61,589 nucleotides of DNA from the NCBI GenBank assembly GCA_964619405.1, contig CAZUCF010000005.1:1-61589 (forward strand), given 5' to 3'. This DNA is from JABIDZ01 sp964619405 (GTDB lineage: Archaea; Iainarchaeota; Iainarchaeia; Iainarchaeales; JAAZKV01). Below are positions 60,424 through 61,589 of the stretch, in pieces; the stretch's first letter is position 1, and each line of letters opens with the position of its first letter. A program made the translations under genes and the position numbers. Below the pieces are notes generated by a model. The model worked only from the letters and a program-made list of their open reading frames with translations. It was not told where the DNA came from and made no database searches.

Positions 60424-60600
60424 TAAACCACCAGGCAACTATCTTTTTTTTTGGGTTCATGCGGATGACAAGCAAATTTTTTTTAAAAAATTGCTCTCAA
60501 AACCACAAAACACCCATTAATCATAAATGGTTCAAGCGAAAACAATTAAATCGCTCACGGCACGGCTACCGCTAAAAAACCATAAACACTAATCAAATTT
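60424..60600 (-). promoter_or_regulatory. Structured leader of the rpo operon
   Basis: About 160 nt are expected between the predicted start and rpoH. GCAATTTTTT/AAAAAATTTGC and CCATT/AATGG stem-loops and a GCGAT/ATCGC-like pair are visible on the minus strand. No gene is seen. Long folded leaders also precede uL3 and eL8. Confidence 0.4.
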
Positions 60601-60610
60601 AGATTGGAAA

Positions 60611-60622
60611 AGATTTAAAAGC
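60611..60622 (-). promoter_or_regulatory. TATA box of the rpo operon
   Basis: The minus strand reads CGCTTTTAAATCTTTT, a TATA element about 190 bp before the rpoH start. It would drive rpoH-B''-B'-A'-A''. Confidence 0.45.
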
Positions 60623-60714
60623 GTTGTGTGTTCAAAACAATTTTTTTGATAACATTAATAAACTTCATTATTTTTTTGTTTCTTCAAATTATATTTTTTT
60701 ATCAAAATATTTTT

Positions 60715-61589
60715 TTATGGGGAGCAACTAGTGAAATTAGGCATATACTCTGGTAGTAATGGTGAAGAAGTATTGAAATATGAACAAGAGGTTACGCTAC
60801 TTACATCCCAAGAACTAATATCTTGATTAAAATCTGACCACCTAAACATTTGTTTCATATTTGTTACATTTGATACATCCCAACCACTAATATCTTGATT
60901 GAAAGCAGATGTATAAAACATATTTTTCATAGTATTTACTTTTGAGGTGTTCCAGTTATTTAATGGATAATTAAATTTAAGGGTTCCTGCGAGTGCTCCC
61001 TCCATATTTGTTACATTTGAAACATCCCAATGATTAATGTTTTGGTTAAAATCTACGCATATAAAAAACATATATTGCATGGTTGTTACATTTGAAGTAT
61101 CCCAATTATCAACATTTTCATTAAAAAAAGAGCTATAAAACATCCAGTCTAGATTTGTCATATTTGTTGATGCTTCATCAAAAAACGTTGGGCATGAAAG
61201 ACTTGTAAATTCTGTGTTTGCAAACATGCTATCTGCAGAAGTCAAGTTTTTTATTGCAGGGCTTAAAGGAGTAAATATATCATTAAATAATTCTGGTGTG
61301 GAACCATCTTGGCCAAAAGATACTCTGCTTGCTTGCCCCTTCAAAGAAATATTATAATCTCCTATTAAAGAGTATATTTGTGTTCTTAATGCGTTTCCAT
61401 CTGCTAAATTTTCCCAACCATTTCCCAAACCCCAATCAATTTGCATTCCAACAGCATCATCAATCCAAAATTTATATTCTTGATTATTTTCAGTTGTTTT
61501 AATCTGAAAAATAAATGGAGGAATTGGGGTTATAGGTGTTTTTGTTGTTGTTATTTCTGTTTGGCAGTTAACTGTTATTGTTTGGGTTA
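60715..61589 (-). CDS. BspA-like surface protein with DUF285 repeats, 5' end outside the window
   Basis: The frame stays open to the window edge, so the N-terminus is missing; 291 codons are seen, ending at TAA. Five to six repeats of about 24 residues follow the pattern NWDTSNVTTMQYMF / FNQDISSWDVSNVTNM, the DUF285 (BspA-type leucine-rich) signature. Upstream is a Thr/Pro-rich linker (TPITPIPPF) and a YKFWIDDAVGMQIDWGLG segment that fits the beta domain preceding such repeats. These proteins are secreted adhesins in other taxa. No C-terminal anchor is present; attachment must be by the N-terminal part. Confidence 0.88.
   Translation of the reverse strand, partial: TQTITVNCQTEITTTKTPITPIPPFIFQIKTTENNQEYKFWIDDAVGMQIDWGLGNGWENLADGNALRTQIYSLIGDYNISLKGQASRVSFGQDGSTPELFNDIFTPLSPAIKNLTSADSMFANTEFTSLSCPTFFDEASTNMTNLDWMFYSSFFNENVDNWDTSNVTTMQYMFFICVDFNQNINHWDVSNVTNMEGALAGTLKFNYPLNNWNTSKVNTMKNMFYTSAFNQDISGWDVSNVTNMKQMFRWSDFNQDISSWDVSSVTSCSYFNTSSPLLPEYMPNFTSCSP

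Overview
The window is an AT-rich archaeal chromosome segment. All information-processing genes are of archaeal/eukaryotic type: Rpo subunits, aIF1, aIF2-gamma, aIF5B, eL/eS ribosomal proteins, Kae1, Rpp29, archaeal GluRS, RtcB and a tRNA with a canonical-position intron. Small proteins, leaderless transcripts, archaeal TATA boxes, class III pilin-type secretion and the absence of several usual operon members (Rpo6, Adk, Cmk, TruB) suggest a DPANN-type archaeon. The exact phylum cannot be settled from this window.

Layout. (1) 1-4.3 kb: a giant class III signal-peptide surface protein with GLUG repeats. (2) 4.3-6.9 kb: a 129-bp hairpin element, a small membrane protein and an APC permease, all on the + strand. 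(3) 7-15.6 kb, minus strand: Kae1, CPBP protease, eS31, eS24, Spt4, Rpo7, Fcf1-like PIN, aIF2-gamma, eS6, aIF5B, NDK, a second 129-bp element, eL24, eS28 and eL8. (4) 15.8-18.4 kb: GluRS and a TrmB-type regulator. (5) 18.4-38.3 kb: one long minus-strand ribosomal superoperon running from uL3 to uS2. It includes SecY, an EMC3/YidC-like insertase, Rpo3, Rpo10, Rpp29, aIF1 and an intron-containing tRNA-Leu(UAA). (6) 38.4-44.5 kb: an envelope/membrane block (surface protein, three small membrane proteins, RtcB) with tandem repeats and hairpin terminators. (7) 44.7-60.6 kb: the str/rpo cluster uS10, EF-1A, EF-2, uS7, uS12, NusA, eL30, an accessory islet, Rpo A'', A', B', B'', H. (8) 60.7 kb to the edge: a partial BspA-like (DUF285) surface protein.

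The core genes form the transcription and translation machinery, co-transcribed in the conserved archaeal order with many 4-bp ATGA overlaps and a GGTGA ribosome-binding site close to the start codon. SecY and the EMC3-like protein couple ribosome production to membrane insertion. Kae1, GluRS, RtcB and Rpp29 serve tRNA maturation and charging. The flanking surface proteins suggest an elaborate cell envelope.

The unexplained part lies between genes. Two near-identical 129-bp elements look like non-autonomous IS200/IS605 relatives. Several junctions in the rpo/EF operons carry hairpin-rich inserts bounded by duplicated gene ends. Several 3' flanks carry short tandem arrays whose first unit includes the stop codon of the preceding gene. 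A three-gene RhuM/winged-helix islet interrupts the normally conserved rpoA2-rpl30e junction. RpoB is split, and its B' part lacks the usual C-terminal zinc cysteines.
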